Shown one piece after another: positions 23,068-33,399 of a DNA stretch of 64,000 nucleotides. Position 1 is the first letter of the stretch. Each line of letters starts with the position of its first letter. The notes below the pieces were generated by a model. It was given only the letters and a program-made list of their open reading frames with translations. It made no database searches and was not told the origin of the DNA. Source of the stretch: Saxidomus purpurata (lineage: Eukaryota; Mollusca; Bivalvia; Venerida; Veneridae); NCBI GenBank assembly GCA_022818135.1, contig JAFMSR010000019.1:35898375-35962374 (forward strand). The letters are read 5' to 3'. A program made the position numbers and the translations under genes.

Positions 23068-23925
23068 CCATGTTCCAAAGTCACAGGACAGTGTAAATAA
23101 AAGTAATCCCTGCTAGGTGAATCTCTAACACACGCAATGGAAACAAAAGGCATGGTATGTAAAACACAAAAATGCTCGTGTATAGATATATAAAAAAAGC
23201 AAACCTTGAAAACCAAAAAACGTATGTACTCAATGCCTTTGCAGAAAGCAGAGCACCAAGAGAAACACCCTTAAGGGCCCGACGAAACAGGCCAGAGGAC
23301 AGAAATCAAAACAGTTTCGTCCCAGTGGGATTTAAAAACTGCCCATCACAGAGTCCTCCCCCTCTTCCGTCAGACACAATCAAAGAGGGAAGCATAGCGT
23401 CCATACTTATTTGCCAATAAATAGTGTGCACTGTTGAAAAAGATCACAATTTTAAAAGTGAAATTTTTTGATCATAGTCTGCATTTGAATCAGAAAAGCA
23501 GAAATTAATGTCTGGTATTATTAAAGAACTTGGGATTTTCAACAAAATGCTGCAGTTCTGATAGCTGTCATTTTCATTAAAAAAATAGTAGAAAAAAGTG
23601 GTCTGTACAGTAAATAAATTACAGGAAAAGTAATAACAGAGTATGCCGTATGGACATGGTGGGAAGTCACCTATCTTGATTACATATTACTTCTTACTTT
23701 TCAAAGGAACATTACCACCATTATACAAATGTGTGGCTAATTTGACCTACAATTTTTTCTATTTGTCTGAACACTGATCTCACAAAAAGAGATCAGGTTC
23801 AAGACCTGACTTTTAATATCTGAATGTACACTCATCATTTACATGTTTCTCTAATATTAAGGGAAGATACATTATGAGTTACTGAATTTACTCTAAACTT
23901 TTTTATTTAAGAAATAATAAATGCC
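23068..23925. other. Intergenic, one 82-codon frame of doubtful value
   Basis: The frame 23172-23420 (+) is proline- and arginine-rich near its middle and may derive from another repeat. It has no recognised motif. I do not call it a gene. Confidence 0.35.
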
Positions 23926-24290
23926 TCCCTGTATTTTATCGTTGAATAAAATATAGTCAGGAATTTGGATGCGTAGTAATTAAATTACGAGTGCGTAGCA
24001 CGAGTGATTTAATTTTTCGCATCCAAATGACTGACTGTATTTTATTCAATGATAAAATATAGGGAATAATTTATTATTTCGATTCTAACACGTTATTTTC
24101 TTTGAAAACAATCGCGAACTTTATTTAACGCGTAGTAGTACATCATTGTAACCTTAAAACGCGAGATACGATTGGACGCGCTTGTTTACATACGTGACGT
24201 CGTTACGTCATTCGAGGCACGTCGTCCTTAGAAAAACGTGCTGTATTTTATCGTGAAATAAAATACAGGCTTTTCCCTATATGTTTATTT
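23926..24290. repeat. Palindromic foldback repeat
   Basis: GTATTTTATC.TTGAATAAAATATAG at about 23933 is matched inverted near 24035-24060, and TTTGGATGCG pairs with CGCATCCAAA. The centre is ACGAGTGCGTAGCACGAGTG, itself a near-palindrome. A third TATTTTATCGTGAAATAAAATA unit occurs at about 24243-24265. It resembles a foldback MITE. Confidence 0.75.
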
Positions 24291-25024
24291 TTCTAAGTTT
24301 TATTACACACTATTTATCCCAAACAAGAAACCTGGTTTCTGTAGTGCTTTCAAAGTCAAATGAGAACTGTAACAGTTGTAGATAGACAGAAAGTTTATCC
24401 ATTATTCATTGGAACAATTAATCTTATCCTCTTGTTTTAAGAAATGAAGCTGGTCCCTCATTAATCCACAGCCTATTCAAGTTGTTTTATTGCCTTAGGC
24501 AGTACTTAAACCTTTGCTTCAATTTCTCCCTTATCAGTATGTTATGTAAGATTACATAACATAGATATGTCAGAGGGGCCATAAAGTACACTATAGTCTC
24601 AATTTTGAGCACTGAACCATGATTTTACTAAGATCTTACTGTAATTAGTTTAGTTTATACTTATAGTAATTCAATATTCAAGGTCAAAATTCAGGCTGAG
24701 TCATTAATTCATACTAATTCATTTTCGCTTAAAAATATTTGACATTTAGCAAACATTACAAGTTTGAATAAATTACTTTGCATTAAACAAATCCTAATAC
24801 ACTACATAGACATGTAAATCCTGTACATTTTGATACCTGAGTCAACATATTTGTTTAAACATCATAACCATTTTTGACAAGCCGCTTACGAAAGCTCAAT
24901 ATAGGTGTCCAAATGATGGTTCGGTGTATGTGCATGCGTGTGTCCTTGTGAGCGAGCTTGCGTCTGTCTGAGTTTAGTTTGTCTCGGCTGTAACTTATCC
25001 ATGGATCAAAGAATTATTAAATTA

Positions 25025-25530
25025 CTTGGCACAAATGTTCAACATCATGAGACGGACTGTCATGCGCAAGAACCAGGTCCCTAAGTCTAAGGTCAAGGTC
25101 ACACTTAGAGGTTAAAGGTCAAACTCAAGAATGACTGTCTGGAGCATTTCTTCTTCATGCATGAAAGGATTTTGATGTTACTTGGCACAAATGTTCACCA
25201 TCAAGAGACGGAGTGTCATGCGCAAGAACCAGGTCCCTAGGTCTAAGGTCAAGATCACACTTAGAGGTTAAAGGTCAAACTCAAGAATGACTGTCCGGAG
25301 CATTTCTTCTTTATGCATGAAAGGATTTTGATGTTACTTGGCACAAATGTTCACCACCATGAGACTTAGTGTCATGTGCAAGAACCAGGTCCCTAGGTCT
25401 AAGGTCAAGGTCACACTTAGAGGTTAAAGGTCAAATTCAAGAATATCTTTGTCCACAGCATTTCCTCTTCATGTATGGAGGGATTTTGATGTTACTTGGC
25501 ACAAATGTTCACCACCATGAGCTTCCTTTG
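25025..25530 (+). repeat. 156-bp tandem repeat with GGTCA motifs
   Basis: CTTGGCACAAATGTTCA starts units at 25025, 25181, 25337 and 25495, giving periods of 156, 156 and 158. Each full unit contains TCTAAGGTCAAGGTCACACT (AGATCAC in the second) and GAGGTTAAAGGTCAAA, so each unit carries two clusters of AGGTCA-like half-sites. Confidence 0.85.
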
Positions 25531-25920
25531 TTTTTAGAATTTCTTTCCTTTGTTTTACTATAAATAGCTTATATTGTAACATTTTTATTATTTGCCGTAG
25601 AGAAAAATCAAGACTACTTTTATGCGGTACAACATGCATGTAACATCCAATATTTAGGTGAATTTTGACCTATCTCTATTTGGTAAGGAGTTAGTCCTTT
25701 TGACAGCTGGCAGGGATGACATGTTGCACGTGGGCATCTAGTTTAGTTTTTAGCAATTTGCTTACACTTTTGCCTCTTGTGCAGATCAAAATCATGTAGT
25801 CTGATCATAACCTGCACTGTTAACTATTCAGTCAGTAAATTTTCAGTATGTGTATCAGTTATTAGTTGTAAGACTTAAAACAAAATGCAATTGATAATTT
25901 TTCTTCTTAATTTATTGTAG

Positions 25921-26094
25921 AAAAAAGCGTCATGTACATGCAGTGATGAGGGAAGTTCAATAGACCAAGATATGAAAACAACAGAAAACAGTCTATCATT
26001 GCAATTGTTAACTGAAGGATTCTGTGGTGATCCAGATGGCTGTATCAGTTTAGAAGATGAAGTTCTTTTTTTATTCATCATATTACCTTGGTGA
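25921..26094 (+). CDS. Candidate terminal exon of a host gene
   Basis: After a good acceptor (TTAATTTATTGTAG) the sequence is open for 57 codons (KKASCTCSDEGSSIDQDMKT, then LLTEGFCGDPDGCISLEDE) to TGA at 26092-26094. It is acidic and cysteine-containing with no known domain. Its phase (0) fits the candidate first exon at 14383-14427. The target duplication of the large transposon begins 11 bases after the stop (26106), so the natural 3' UTR is displaced to beyond 43205. Confidence 0.35.
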   Translation, partial: KKASCTCSDEGSSIDQDMKTTENSLSLQLLTEGFCGDPDGCISLEDEVLFLFIILPW

Positions 26095-26105
26095 TGAGAC
26101 TTGAC

Positions 26106-26113
26106 ATCATATG
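26106..26113. repeat. 8-bp target-site duplication, left
   Basis: ATCATATG directly abuts the left TIR and is repeated exactly at 43198-43205. Eight bases is the duplication length of the P-element superfamily (also of hAT). Confidence 0.93.
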
Positions 26114-26504
26114 CACAGTCACATGAAGTTTGGACCCCGAAAAATAATTTTTATAAAACACCCCGGACCGACTATCAAGCATATATACTACAAGTTATGC
26201 AACAGCAAAAACCGACTTACCAGATTCCCCTTGTTTATTGCTTGAAATTCACGATAAATCCAAACAACCTCGAATATCCACTAGTGTCTATCAATAAGGC
26301 ATTGATTATGCTCTAGAATCATGCTAGTGTCCATATTTTTAGTCCACACATTCAATCAGAATTTTGTCAAAATGTCACAAAATACATCAGCCTAAAACAT
26401 TTTGGCCGGCGATTTAATGGCGTTAGAGTTAACTCCCGTGCTTGTTCCGCGCTACATAGATTCGCTGTATTGGGTTCTCCGGTACCAGTACCGGCACTGT
26501 AAAA
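26114..26504 (+). repeat. Left terminal inverted repeat, 391 bp
   Basis: Matches the reverse complement of 42807-43197 over its whole length without indels. The differences I see are at 26146 (A against C) and 26408 (G against A). It contains GTTTGGAC (26128-26135), also present in the internal satellite core, and in frame from 26402 it codes DLMALELTPVLVPRYIDS, as the right TIR does. Confidence 0.95.
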
Positions 26505-26593
26505 TACGCGGACGTATCGAGGCAGATGAAATTGTCAACTGTAGCACCCCTGCGTTTCTGTGTATCGTATCTTTTTCTGTACTTTCAAAGAAG
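26402..26593 (+). other. Candidate TIR-borne first exon (left side)
   Basis: An open frame starts in the TIR (ATG at 26417, MALELTPVLVPRYIDSLYWV), leaves it at 26504 and meets a strong donor AAG|GTGAGA at 26593/26594. The PIF1 acceptor (TTTTATTTCAG) ends at 26867. That join is out of frame with the PIF1 ATG at 26870, so the exon could be a leader with an upstream ORF. A less typical acceptor a few codons into PIF1 (CCAGAG|CAG) would keep the frame. Confidence 0.35.
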
Positions 26594-26757
26594 GTGAGAA
26601 GATTTTTATTACATACTTGAACTAATCTATGATATTCTATACAATGTCAACCATGTAATATCGAAATAAATATTCAAAAACATTTAATTGAACAAAGGAG
26701 TCGCTGTAATAAATTTTGCGTGCTGCACATAACTAATACGCTCCTGCTTTTAATTAA

Positions 26758-26773
26758 TTACACGCGCGTGTAA
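26758..26773. promoter_or_regulatory. 16-bp perfect palindrome TTACACGCGCGTGTAA
   Basis: A perfect palindrome 97 bases upstream of the PIF1 ATG, with the E-box-like CACGTG in TCACGTGA at about 26781 just after it. It could bind a dimeric factor. No direct evidence. Confidence 0.35.
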
Positions 26774-26869
26774 TCTGATGTCACGTGATAGCTGCATACA
26801 TTTGTCGTCTGCAGAGCGTTCTGGTGAACATTGAAAAACACTGTTAAGGTATAATATTTTATTTCAGTC

Positions 26870-28030
26870 ATGCTTAGTCCAGAGCAGATAGATTTTTTGA
26901 ATTGTGTTAGGTCTGGACATAATGTAGTTGTTACTGGTCAAGGGGGCACTGGCAAAACCCATGTTATTAAATTAATAGCCCATGAGCTTTCTGGCACGGG
27001 CAAGCGAGTTTATGTTACTGCAACTACCGGCATTGCAGCAACACAATTTATAGAGGGCCTTACAGTCCACCGGTGGTGTGGGGTTGGTGATGGCGCTATT
27101 CCAGCTTCTGAATTGTGTAATTTACTCACTATTGATGAGAAATACAAAGATGCCCGTGAGCGAATTCAATCATGTAATGTTTTAATCATAGACGAATGTT
27201 CCATGTTGAGTCAAAAATTGTTTGAAACTGTTGAATCAATATGTAGGTCTGTTAAAAACAATCCTTCGTTCTTCGGGGGCATACAAATTATATTAAGTGG
27301 TGACTTTTATCAGCTACCCCCTGTTCCAGACCCTCTATACGGAGAAACTGGAAAGTACTGTTTTCAATCAAAATTATTCAGCAGGTCTATTCCTCATCAC
27401 GTCTGTTTACAAGCTGTCTATAGACAAAGCGATTCCTATCTTGTGAAATGTGTCAATGAAATTGAGAGGGGAGCTCCATCTCAACAGTCCATTGACTATT
27501 TACATTCGCTACGAAGAAACATTACCGTAAATGATGATACTGTTCATTTATTTGCTACAAATTACAAAACTCAGTTGTATAATCATGACAGATTGACAAA
27601 ATTATCCGGTGAGGTCAAACTATACAGAGCTGACGAATCTGGTGACATTCATTACTTAAATATGTTCCCAGCTCCCGCAGTGTTAGGTCTCAAAGTTGAC
27701 TGCAGAGTTATGCTTGTTGTAAATTTAAGTAATTCATTAGTAAATGGACTTACTGGAACAGTCAAAGCACTGAATGATAACTCTGTCAATGTGTATTTTC
27801 CCAAAATCGACAAAATTGTAGAAGTAAAACGTCACCTTTTTACAAAAATTGATCCAGTCACTCGGTCTACTTTGGCCAAGCGATCTCAAATACCCTTGAC
27901 ACTATCATTTGGGATCACCATACACAAATCTCAAGGTATGAGCCTTGACTCGGTTGTTGTTGATTGTGAAGATGCCAGAATACCTGGACAGATAGGGGTA
28001 GCCCTTGGTCGTGCAATCACTGCTGAATAG
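26870..28030 (+). CDS. PIF1-type DNA helicase domain of the transposon
   Basis: 386 codons forming a full superfamily 1B helicase core: Walker A GQGGTGKT (23-30), motif Ia ATTGIAA (51-57), Walker B LIIDECSML (105-113), motif III ILSGDFYQLPPV (141-152), KSQG region (353-356) and VALGRA with the arginine finger (377-382). The predicted role is 5'-3' DNA unwinding in the nucleus, perhaps helping replication or repair of a very long transposon. The frame ends at TAG (28028-28030) exactly where PIF1 proteins continue with LRVVNF, and those residues are coded straight after the stop. This is therefore one protein cut by a stop (CAG to TAG by one C-to-T change, inferred). It is not a Helitron Rep-helicase: no Rep domain is present. 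The acceptor 26857-26867 suggests a spliced leader. Confidence 0.9.
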   Translation: MLSPEQIDFLNCVRSGHNVVVTGQGGTGKTHVIKLIAHELSGTGKRVYVTATTGIAATQFIEGLTVHRWCGVGDGAIPASELCNLLTIDEKYKDARERIQSCNVLIIDECSMLSQKLFETVESICRSVKNNPSFFGGIQIILSGDFYQLPPVPDPLYGETGKYCFQSKLFSRSIPHHVCLQAVYRQSDSYLVKCVNEIERGAPSQQSIDYLHSLRRNITVNDDTVHLFATNYKTQLYNHDRLTKLSGEVKLYRADESGDIHYLNMFPAPAVLGLKVDCRVMLVVNLSNSLVNGLTGTVKALNDNSVNVYFPKIDKIVEVKRHLFTKIDPVTRSTLAKRSQIPLTLSFGITIHKSQGMSLDSVVVDCEDARIPGQIGVALGRAITAE

Positions 28031-29080
28031 TTGCGTGTAGTAAACTTTAAAATGTCATTAATAAAGAAACACCCTGCTTCTGTTGACAACTTTTATAATT
28101 GTCCTTCACACATGTGTGCCGTTGATTTAAGTTGCTGCAGAGGTGAATATATTTCCTTTGAAACAGAAGAAGACTTATTTGCACCGTTTGATTTCGAAAC
28201 GTGTTCTGATCATGACCAATACAGTGACGACGACGACATTGATAGTACCGATGACGACGACATTGATGACGATCTCGACAGTACTGCTAATGTTAGTCCT
28301 GATAATGAATCAGGTAAACAATCTGCTGCGCAACATCTCCCTGTTCACGGACCTAAAGTTCTTCCTGATGACTTACATCCTGAGAAGGTATTAGACGAAA
28401 TTGTCAGTCAGTTCCAAAAGACACCAATGTTTGATAAAATTCTAATGTTTAAAGAAAATATTATTGAAAATGTTACCCCATTTGAGGACTGGTTAGGAAG
28501 CCAGTATTTATACGTTCGGAAAATCAGTGAACTTCATTTCAAAGACCAAGAAGTTGCGCAGCAGAGGGACATAACTAGTTTCTGCACGCAAATGAACAGC
28601 CATCTTAAATCTCCATTATACACTGAGTCTTGTAATAGCGTAAATGCCCAGTACGGTGCAGACACGGAAACACACGGTCATTTTTTTTGTTCATCAGCGT
28701 TTACGTACTTACAAACTTTTGAACTAGAGAGGAAATCTAAACTCATTAGTCACGACGATATTAAAGCAAGGTCAGTACCCTCGGGAAATTTTGAAGAAGG
28801 CAGAGGAAATATTAGACATGTAGGTGGTTATTGTGTGGCAAAACTAAAATATAAATATCAGAATGAAGTTAAATCTGCACTTTTTGATCCTAGTAAATCT
28901 ATAAAACTTCAAACGAGCCGAAGTAAACATTCTCTTTTGAGTTATTTAACTGCCACCTACTCTGATTTATCTTCGTCATCGCAGTTTCCAGAAACGTTGA
29001 AAACTACATCTTCCAAGCAAAACATAAGACAGAGTCTTACAAACATAAATGATACAGTATTTCTTTTCTTCGAACACTGA
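28031..29080 (+). pseudogene. Middle region of the PIF1-PHD fusion
   Basis: In the same frame as the helicase and separated from it only by TAG. The first residues (LRVVNF in the continuing frame) finish the PIF1 domain. Then comes an acidic stretch rich in aspartate (about residues 58-85), followed by a globular part with ENVTPFEDWLGSQYLYVRKI and a notable GRGNIRHVGGYCVAKLKYKY block that I associate with uncharacterised invertebrate transposon proteins. The frame closes at TGA (29078-29080), again in phase with the next open frame: the bases after TGA code NKRIREIETFENLHTFGK without a break. CGA to TGA in a CpG is the likeliest change. Function of the middle region is unknown. Confidence 0.7.
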
Positions 29081-29116
29081 AACAAACGAATACGAGAGAT
29101 TGAAACTTTTGAAAAT

Positions 29117-30064
29117 TTGCATACGTTTGGTAAAAACACCATTAACAAAGTCAAAAGCGAAGTTATTCAAAGTCCACAGTTGTTAAATGCTTGGACAGAT
29201 CTGTTCCAAAACATGCATTCTGGGAATGAAGATGACGAGGACAGTTTTATATTAAACGTTGCGCTCATAGAAGAACTTTTTAAAGAGGTCTGCTGTAAAT
29301 TTGTTATGGTGTCAGCATCACAGTTTCGGAAAGACTATTTGACACATGTTAAACGCGAGAAATCGAAAGCGCACAGGAAGAAGGTTATGGAGAAAATAGA
29401 AAAAAAATCTAAACAGAAAATTAGTTTAAAAGAAATCTGTTCAGATAAGTCAGACGGTAAAATGTCCTCTCATCGTAAACTTCAATCAGCTGTTTTACAA
29501 GACGAGAAATACTTTATGGATAAATTTTACACCAAAAAGATTATTCATTTAATTTGTGAAGCATACGAAATAAGTACTCTCTGTAAACATACAAAAGAAC
29601 AATTAAATAACAAACTTATTCCTGTCATCCGAAACAGTGATTGCATGCTGACACCGCAAGTATTTTCTGAAAATTTTGAATCTCCGACAACTTCTACCGA
29701 AATTGGCCAATCTTCAAGAGATAAAACAATAGAAAAAACATCCAAATCAACAACACTTACTACACTCGAAAGTTCCGAAAGTATGGTGGTTGTAGGTAAA
29801 GGCAAAAGGTCCAAAAGTAAGAGTAGTACACAAAAAAGAAAGAAAATAAAGTCAAAAACATCAGACGAAAGTACTAGTGACGCTATTCAGGATAAAGAGT
29901 GTTGTCCAATTTGTAAGGAAGGTTACGACGATAGCACGGATTGGATTTGTTGCGATCTTTGTGATAAATGGTTACATGGTTCCTGCGTAGGTATTGTGTC
30001 TAAAGACGACTGGAAAAAATATGACGATGAATCAGTTAAATATATATGTCCACTTTGTCAATAA
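29117..30064 (+). pseudogene. C-terminal part of the fusion with PHD finger
   Basis: Same frame as 26870-29080; open sequence really begins at 29081, right after the TGA. The middle has lysine-rich segments resembling nuclear localisation signals (KGKRSKSKSSTQKRKKIKSK, about residues 228-247). Residues 262-315 are a PHD finger with the C4-H-C3 layout: CCPIC, ICCDLCDKWLHGSC and ICPLC, with tryptophan two residues before the zinc-binding histidine. PHD fingers read histone H3 tails, so this could tether the protein to chromatin. The stop TAA (30062-30064) lies inside AATAAA (30060-30065), so stop and polyadenylation signal overlap. If both internal stops were readable the whole protein would be about 1,064 residues. 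Confidence 0.8.
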
Positions 30065-30065
30065 A
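30060..30065 (+). terminator. AATAAA overlapping the stop codon
   Basis: The polyadenylation hexamer contains the TAA stop of the PHD frame, which implies a very short 3' UTR for this transcript if used. Confidence 0.5.
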
Positions 30066-30330
30066 ACATCTTTTTCATCTCAAACAAAATATACACATGC
30101 GATAGTAGTATTTCATTCTCAAGAAAACAACAATACTTTTGTTTTGACTTTAGAAACTCTTGGCAATAGTCACGCGTGTTTAATTCGTTGCCTTTTTGTC
30201 TACAACCATCATAATTTCATATATATATTTCTAGACATTCGTTACGTTTAAATGAGCAAAAGAAATCGCAGATCATTGAATCAACTCATTTGTCTTCTTC
30301 ATATAAACACACCGGTTATATCCTGTTCAT

Positions 30331-30360
30331 TTCCGCGCGTTTAGACTGGCTAGACAGCCA
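30331..30360 (+). repeat. Palindromic core motif, copy 1 (3' of helicase gene)
   Basis: GCGCGTTTAGACTGGCTAGA with flanking arms GTTCATTT (from 30325) and AAGTGAAC (to 30367). The core is that of the satellite at 33.4-36.1 kb, but the arms have different sequence and are still complementary to each other. Confidence 0.7.
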
Positions 30361-30770
30361 AGTGAACTTGATAGTTAACGTGCTGTATATAATTAAACAA
30401 ATACAACATTGCGTAGCCGTGTCTGCACAAACGAACAGTTAAATACATTTATTTCATAGTGATGTGTTACTATTATACTTTTCTTTTTTTCAACATGGAA
30501 CATTCTCAGTTTGTTATAGCGCCTTTCCAATAGCCACACATTTGTATAATCGGTTAATGTTACCTATTCACCTGCACACAGCAAAATACCTTTATTTCGG
30601 AGAGGTATCCGTAGCGTTCTTGGTATTTTTTATACTGACATTTTTTTAAAGCTAGTTTGGTTTATACTAATTCAGTTTAGCTCAATTGTGAAGGAAGCTT
30701 GTACCTTATCGAGTCACACTCGAGTCAGCTTCTTGCAGAAACCAGTACTGGTGTCATATGAGGTACGGTC

Positions 30771-30845
30771 GTGACCTTGGTGGGGTTCGAACCCGCAACC
30801 TCTGGGATTAGCGGCAGACATCTAAACCTCTACACCACCGCTCAC
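30771..30845 (-). mobile_element. tRNA-like SINE head, minus strand
   Basis: The minus strand has an A-box-like GGTGGTGTAGAGGTTTAGATG and a B box GGGTTCGAACCCC with GTGA/TCAC ends. It is a tRNA-derived SINE piece nested in the transposon, downstream of the PHD gene. The upstream part of the insertion may extend to about 30690. Confidence 0.6.
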
Positions 30846-31227
30846 CTTCAAAGCTAGTTTATACTGGCTATAGCTTAAAATTTTTTATATGTACCCTATT
30901 TCTTGTCCTTATTTATTCCATAGGGTATCATTACATTCAGAAATTAGTAAGTTGAAGTTTTTCAGTTTTCACCAGAACCAGTGTTACAGTCTCTGTTCAT
31001 TCCAATTTGCTATTTTTTCATACTGTAGAAACATATATGAAGCTACGCTAACGTTTTTCCCGTTGAATACAAATCGCTTGATAATATTTACAAGACCCTA
31101 TTTTAGGTACGCTTAGTTGAAATTGTCAAAAAGGTTTCAGTTTGTTATATATCTTTTATCTTATCATAGTCACTACTGAAAATATTGTCTAGTCCTACTT
31201 CAACTTGTTGTCATTCCAGATTTCAAT

Positions 31228-31995
31228 ATGGCTGAAGCATTTCCTGAGAACCCTTTACAAATAAGGAAAATCAAGAAGTTTCTTGAAAAGAAGTCTGCTG
31301 CTCAAGAACAAAACCACCTTTCATATGATAACCTATTTTTACTATCAGATTCTAAAGGCAAATATTTAGAGCGTCAGAAACCTGCACTCCTTTCTCTAAT
31401 TGATACTTCATATGTTAAATTTTGGCACCGTGGTGGGAGAAAGACCTCGGACGGTGTTAGATTTCTAGAGGAGAAAATTCATAAAAATTCCTTCTCTACA
31501 TATGGTAAATCTGTTGTTTTATTTTGGCACGTCACTTGTGACGTGAATACATTCAAATTACCAGAGAGATGGTTGCTTCCAAGGTTTGAATCACCAGACG
31601 GATTGCTTACCGAGGTAAAACCTCATTTAGATCGTCTGGTGACATTACACAAGGAAAACAGTATTGACATTGGTGTTCTTGAGATCCCGCCTTTATTTTG
31701 GTCGGCGTGGAATCGAAAGAACGGTCACCCTGAATGGCAATCTTTTGACGATAACGTTCTTCACGAACAAATTGATATTGTCAATGCTTACATCAGGGAC
31801 ATTGTAAATCCACAGTTAAACTATGTCTCTCCCAAATTCATTTTAGACTGCATTCAAAGTCGACGAAGGGGTACATCACAGATGCTTGGCCATAGAGAAT
31901 CTCTGACTAGCGCATTGTATGCAGATGGCATTCATCCACTGCCCGAGGTATCTCAAAAGTGGTTGTATCAAATAATTAAATCAGTATCTGTATAG
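31228..31995 (+). CDS. SGNH-hydrolase-like protein of the transposon
   Basis: 255 codons, intact. SGNH/GDSL-like blocks in order: LLSDSKGKYL (38-47) with the GDS-type serine, HRGGRK (67-72) at the block II glycine, FWHVTCD (99-105) at the block III position, and YADGIHPLPE (231-240) with aspartate 233 and histidine 236 in the DxxH layout. Enzymes of this fold remove acyl or acetyl groups; no substrate can be assigned, and the block III asparagine is not clear. SGNH-like proteins are known as accessory ORFs in some animal transposons. The ATG follows a strong acceptor (TTGTTGTCATTCCAG at about 31205-31219), so a leader exon upstream is likely. It lies on the same strand as the helicase, past its polyadenylation signal and a nested SINE. 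Confidence 0.7.
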   Translation: MAEAFPENPLQIRKIKKFLEKKSAAQEQNHLSYDNLFLLSDSKGKYLERQKPALLSLIDTSYVKFWHRGGRKTSDGVRFLEEKIHKNSFSTYGKSVVLFWHVTCDVNTFKLPERWLLPRFESPDGLLTEVKPHLDRLVTLHKENSIDIGVLEIPPLFWSAWNRKNGHPEWQSFDDNVLHEQIDIVNAYIRDIVNPQLNYVSPKFILDCIQSRRRGTSQMLGHRESLTSALYADGIHPLPEVSQKWLYQIIKSVSV

Positions 31996-32359
31996 GTTTT
32001 CTCTTTTGAGACCGGGATTCGAACCTTTACCGTTCAGCGTACCAATATTATGCATAATTTATTACTTTGGTCTGTTATCTTAAATTTGGAGAACAACAAC
32101 ATTTTTCCTTTCAATGTACATGTAAATGTATAAGCAAACAATTTCATAATTTATATAAATTTGGTATATGTTCTACTTTGAACAGTATTTTCTCTTCAAT
32201 ATGTTTTTTAAACTGCATTAAAGTTCATGTTAGTATTTTTCATCAAACTTTAATACAGCAAACTTCTTTTCTAATGACACATCTTTCGAGGTTTTTCTCC
32301 CTTCACCACCTAATTCACACAGGCAATTACTGCAAAAGTGTTTCCCTAAACCGGACATG

Positions 32360-32790
32360 CCCTCTCGTATGCACTGCAAAGACATTGTGATGGGTATTGG
32401 CAGAAATTTCGTATTGCGATAACTTGCAATACACGGCACTTTATTGCGATACGTATTGCATTTTTCTAAGAGTGAATAACTATAACGAACATATACTTTC
32501 AAGTATTCAAACTTTGTTATAATATGTGAATATAATTTTTTTGGGCAATGTCGCCATGTTTATTTGTTTCTCTTTTTGGTTTCGAAATCGAATAATATAC
32601 CGTATATATAGTACATGTATAAGATAATGTCCGTCATTGTCGTCACGAAAAAAATACTAAACTCATTCACATTCAAGTTACGGGAAGTAAATGCTGGAGA
32701 AATTGCAATTTCTTATTCACGGTACGGAAGTAAACCGTTCTGGTACGTATCGCGTCTCAAGCGAATTGCAATTTATTGTTTTAACGCGGA
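32360..32790. repeat. Possible hAT-type fragment
   Basis: GCGATAACTTGCAATAC (about 32416) and GGTACGTATCGCGTCTCAAG (about 32741) are similar to the GCGATACATACCGG region at 45050-45125. No target duplication was found, so this may be a decayed non-autonomous element or two fragments. Confidence 0.3.
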
Positions 32791-33399
32791 AATCGATAGG
32801 CATGTGGTGATTTATTTATTTAGAAAGTGAATGTTTCTCGTGGCCATCCATTCAATTGCAGTTGTTCTTTTAGTAATTTTTCTTTAAACCATGACTATCT
32901 TGAAGATAAATTTCGACGTAACATGGTGTCTTTACGTTCCAATTTTGTTTCCATTTAAATCTGGAATATATGTTTTGCGGGTCTTACTAGAATTACTGTT
33001 TGCGGTGCAGGGTAACATCTTTGCAGTAAGATGACTGTCTGAAATCCAGTATATTTTCACTTATTACAGACATGTATAATTGTATTGTGAAATAATTATT
33101 TCGTGTGAAGAAGACGCTATTCATAAGAATACATGAAACCAAGTTAGAGCAGCTTTACAATTTTATTTACATAAGTATACATTTTTTAATTACCTTATAC
33201 TGTACGTTTAAAAGCATACAGATCACATTCTGCTTATTAAAGGGATGGTTACATAATACATATTCCCATAAATAATTATAAGTTATCTTTGCATACAATA
33301 AGATACGCTTGTATTGAACACTGTCATACATTGTTGAAACAAAACTGAATTTGGAAACAATCATGTACTCTAAAAACACTTTTTCTAGTAGGCATTTTC

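Noticed and set aside
26870..28030. Helitron
   Set aside because: A PIF1 helicase in a mobile element suggests a Helitron, but there is no Rep/HUH domain, and the element has long TIRs, an 8-bp duplication and a DDE transposase.
28143..28394. 83-codon plus frame rich in threonine and isoleucine
   Set aside because: Shadow of the acidic aspartate repeat in the fusion protein's true frame.
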